Below, piece by piece: positions 62,750 through 64,000 of a stretch of DNA of 64,000 nt. Under the pieces are notes generated by a model. That model was not told the origin of the DNA, searched no databases, and was given only the letters and a program-made list of their open reading frames with translations. A program made the translations under genes and the position numbers. Location: contig NZ_VZQQ01000016.1 in NCBI RefSeq assembly GCF_014397785.1, positions 1 through 64,000 on the forward strand, in the 5' to 3' direction. The DNA is from Paraburkholderia podalyriae. GTDB taxonomy: Bacteria > Pseudomonadota > Gammaproteobacteria > Burkholderiales > Burkholderiaceae. Positions within the stretch are counted from its first letter, which is position 1; the number at the start of each line of letters is the position of its first letter.

Positions 62750-63436
62750 CTACGACTGCACGTCGCCAAACTCGCCGCGCACGCCCGCCTCGATGAGCGC
62801 CGGCAGCTCATCCATGTGCTTGATGATTCGCGTGATGCCCATCGCGCGCAGCGCGTCGGCATAGCCGTCCGGAATATGGCTCGCGCCGACGAACGCGATC
62901 GTCTTCATGCCGGCCGCGCGCGCCGCATTCAGACCCGCGACGCTGTCCTCGACGACGAGGCAGCGCGCCGGCTCGACGCCGAGCGTCGTGGCCGCGAACA
63001 GATAGACGTCGGGATACGGCTTCGGCCGCGCGACCTGCTCGGCGCTGAACACGCGCTCGCCGAAAATCTGCTGCAAACCCGCGCGCCGTACCGATGCGGC
63101 GACGCGCGTGATGCGGCTGTTCGACACGACCGCGGCCGGCAGCGTCACGCGTCGCAGCGCGTCGCGCACGCCGTGGATAGGACCGAGCGACGCGGCGAGC
63201 GCGAGCTCGACGTTGTGCTCGATCGTGTCGAGGAAGTTAGCGGGCAGCGTGATGTCGAACTGCTTTTCGAGGCCGGCGAGAAAGCGCGAGGTTTGCTGGC
63301 CGAACGCGGTTTTGACGACAGGGGCGAAATCGAGGCTGGGGAAGGTGGCCGTCAGCGTGTCGAACATCACGCGATCGGCGATGACTTCACTGTCGACGAG
63401 CACGCCGTCGCAGTCACAGATGAGGTGGTCGATCAT
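62750..63436 (-). CDS. HAD-superfamily hydrolase (subfamily IA)
   Basis: 228 residues with motif I ICDCDGVLVDSE (D8, D10), motif II VVSNSR, motif III lysine in RPKPYPDVYLFA and motif IV VVEDSVAGLNAA. Resembles phosphoglycolate/beta-phosphoglucomutase-like phosphatases, often sugar-phosphate phosphatases. The substrate is unassigned. 121 bases separate its start from the glpK stop on the same strand. Confidence 0.88.
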   Translation of the reverse strand: MIDHLICDCDGVLVDSEVIADRVMFDTLTATFPSLDFAPVVKTAFGQQTSRFLAGLEKQFDITLPANFLDTIEHNVELALAASLGPIHGVRDALRRVTLPAAVVSNSRITRVAASVRRAGLQQIFGERVFSAEQVARPKPYPDVYLFAATTLGVEPARCLVVEDSVAGLNAARAAGMKTIAFVGASHIPDGYADALRAMGITRIIKHMDELPALIEAGVRGEFGDVQS

Positions 63437-63556
63437 GCCTGAAATACGATAAGCGCAAAGCGCGCGGGCGGCGGGTTGCGGGCCCGCGCGCCGGGATGAG
63501 AAGTGTCATCATACGTGCTTTCGGACCCGTCCTCCGGGTTCTGCGCGGCCGCTGCG

Positions 63557-64000
63557 TTACGGCGTATCGGCCCAGGCCTTCGCCGCGCGAATCGCGCGCT
63601 GCCAGCCTTCGAGGCAGGTCCTGAGTTCCGCGTGCGGAAGCGCCGGCGTGAAGCGATGCTCAAGCTTCCACTGGCTTTTCAACTCGTCGATGTCCGTCCA
63701 GTAACCGACCGCGAGACCGGCCAGATAGGCGGCGCCGAGTGCGGTCGTCTCCGACACCTTGGGGCGCACCGTGTCGACGCCGAGGATGTCGGCCTGGAAC
63801 TGCATCAGCAGATTGTTCGCGCAGGCGCCGCCATCCACGCGTAGCTCGCCGATGCGAATGCCCGAGTCGGCCTCCATCGCCTTCAGTACATCGAGCGATT
63901 GATACGCGATCGAATCGAGCGCCGCGCGCGCGATATGCGCGGACGTCGTGCCGCGCGTGACGCCGAACAGCGTGCCGCGCGCATGCGCGTTCCAGTGCGG
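63557..64000 (-). CDS. glpK: Glycerol kinase, C-terminal part (runs off the window)
   Basis: The last ~147 codons of a FGGY-family kinase that phosphorylates glycerol. Read from the edge: PHWNAHARGTLFGVTRGT, then DGGACANNLLMQFQADIL, SETTALGAAYLAGLAVG and KAWADTP at the end. The DGGAxxN and ETTALGAA motifs fit GlpK. The 5' part lies beyond base 64000. Confidence 0.93.
   Translation of the reverse strand, partial: PHWNAHARGTLFGVTRGTTSAHIARAALDSIAYQSLDVLKAMEADSGIRIGELRVDGGACANNLLMQFQADILGVDTVRPKVSETTALGAAYLAGLAVGYWTDIDELKSQWKLEHRFTPALPHAELRTCLEGWQRAIRAAKAWADTP

Overview
The window reads as a piece of the main chromosome of a betaproteobacterium of the Burkholderia/Paraburkholderia group. It is GC-rich with strong third-position GC bias, so nearly every real gene casts long open antisense frames. 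Gene orders typical of that group are present: fur|bamE, dapB-exbB-exbD-leuS-lptE-holA-proA, rplM-rpsI-erpA, tyrS-dtd, ruvC-ruvA-ruvB, purH-fis-dusB, and lnt-corC-chaC-ybeY-phoH-miaB. I assign the organism from gene order and protein character only; no database was searched.

Layout. 1-1176: a putative mobile-element scar (56-bp tandem duplication, a 16-bp-arm palindrome) that seems to have cut off the C-terminus of a spermidine synthase-like gene. 1447-4640: transketolase and GAPDH. 4659-8652: a ureide cluster (GntR-type regulator, DctA-like carrier, allantoicase, ureidoglycolate lyase) with three matching operator-like palindromes. 8694-19217: fur, bamE, dapB, exbBD, leuS, lptE, holA, proA, hemJ. 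19250-25235: an Entner-Doudoroff/gluconate island (hexR, edd, eda, gntT, gntK) with two HexR-like operators. 25260-32731: purB, a LysR regulator, glutamate dehydrogenase and the gltIJKL glutamate/aspartate ABC importer. 32762-36807: a class II amidotransferase, pyrC, a DUF3025 protein, RNase P RNA and an OsmC protein. 36808-38931: a long gap with a candidate small RNA, then rplM-rpsI and erpA. 38998-43862: anmK, tyrS-dtd, a phosphoglycerate mutase-like protein and an MpaB-like protein. 43886-49548: ruvBAC, a KTSC-like small protein, purH, fis, dusB. 49736-60113: ubiH, pepP, a GST, lnt, corC, chaC, ybeY, phoH, miaB. 60269-64000: a LysR remnant, an XRE-cupin regulator, an FMN riboswitch with ribB, a HAD hydrolase and the 3' part of glpK.

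Most of the window is core housekeeping. The least explained element is a promoter-hairpin-terminator unit at 37105-37229, upstream of the rplM promoter. It is predicted to give a ~90-nt transcript whose central hairpin presents a UCCUCCUUU loop, resembling the 3' end of 16S rRNA (the anti-Shine-Dalgarno). Other leads are the operator sets of the hexR/edd and ureide regions, the scar at the left edge, a duplicated terminator cassette, a triple Shine-Dalgarno repeat before hemJ and a His-rich tail on Edd.
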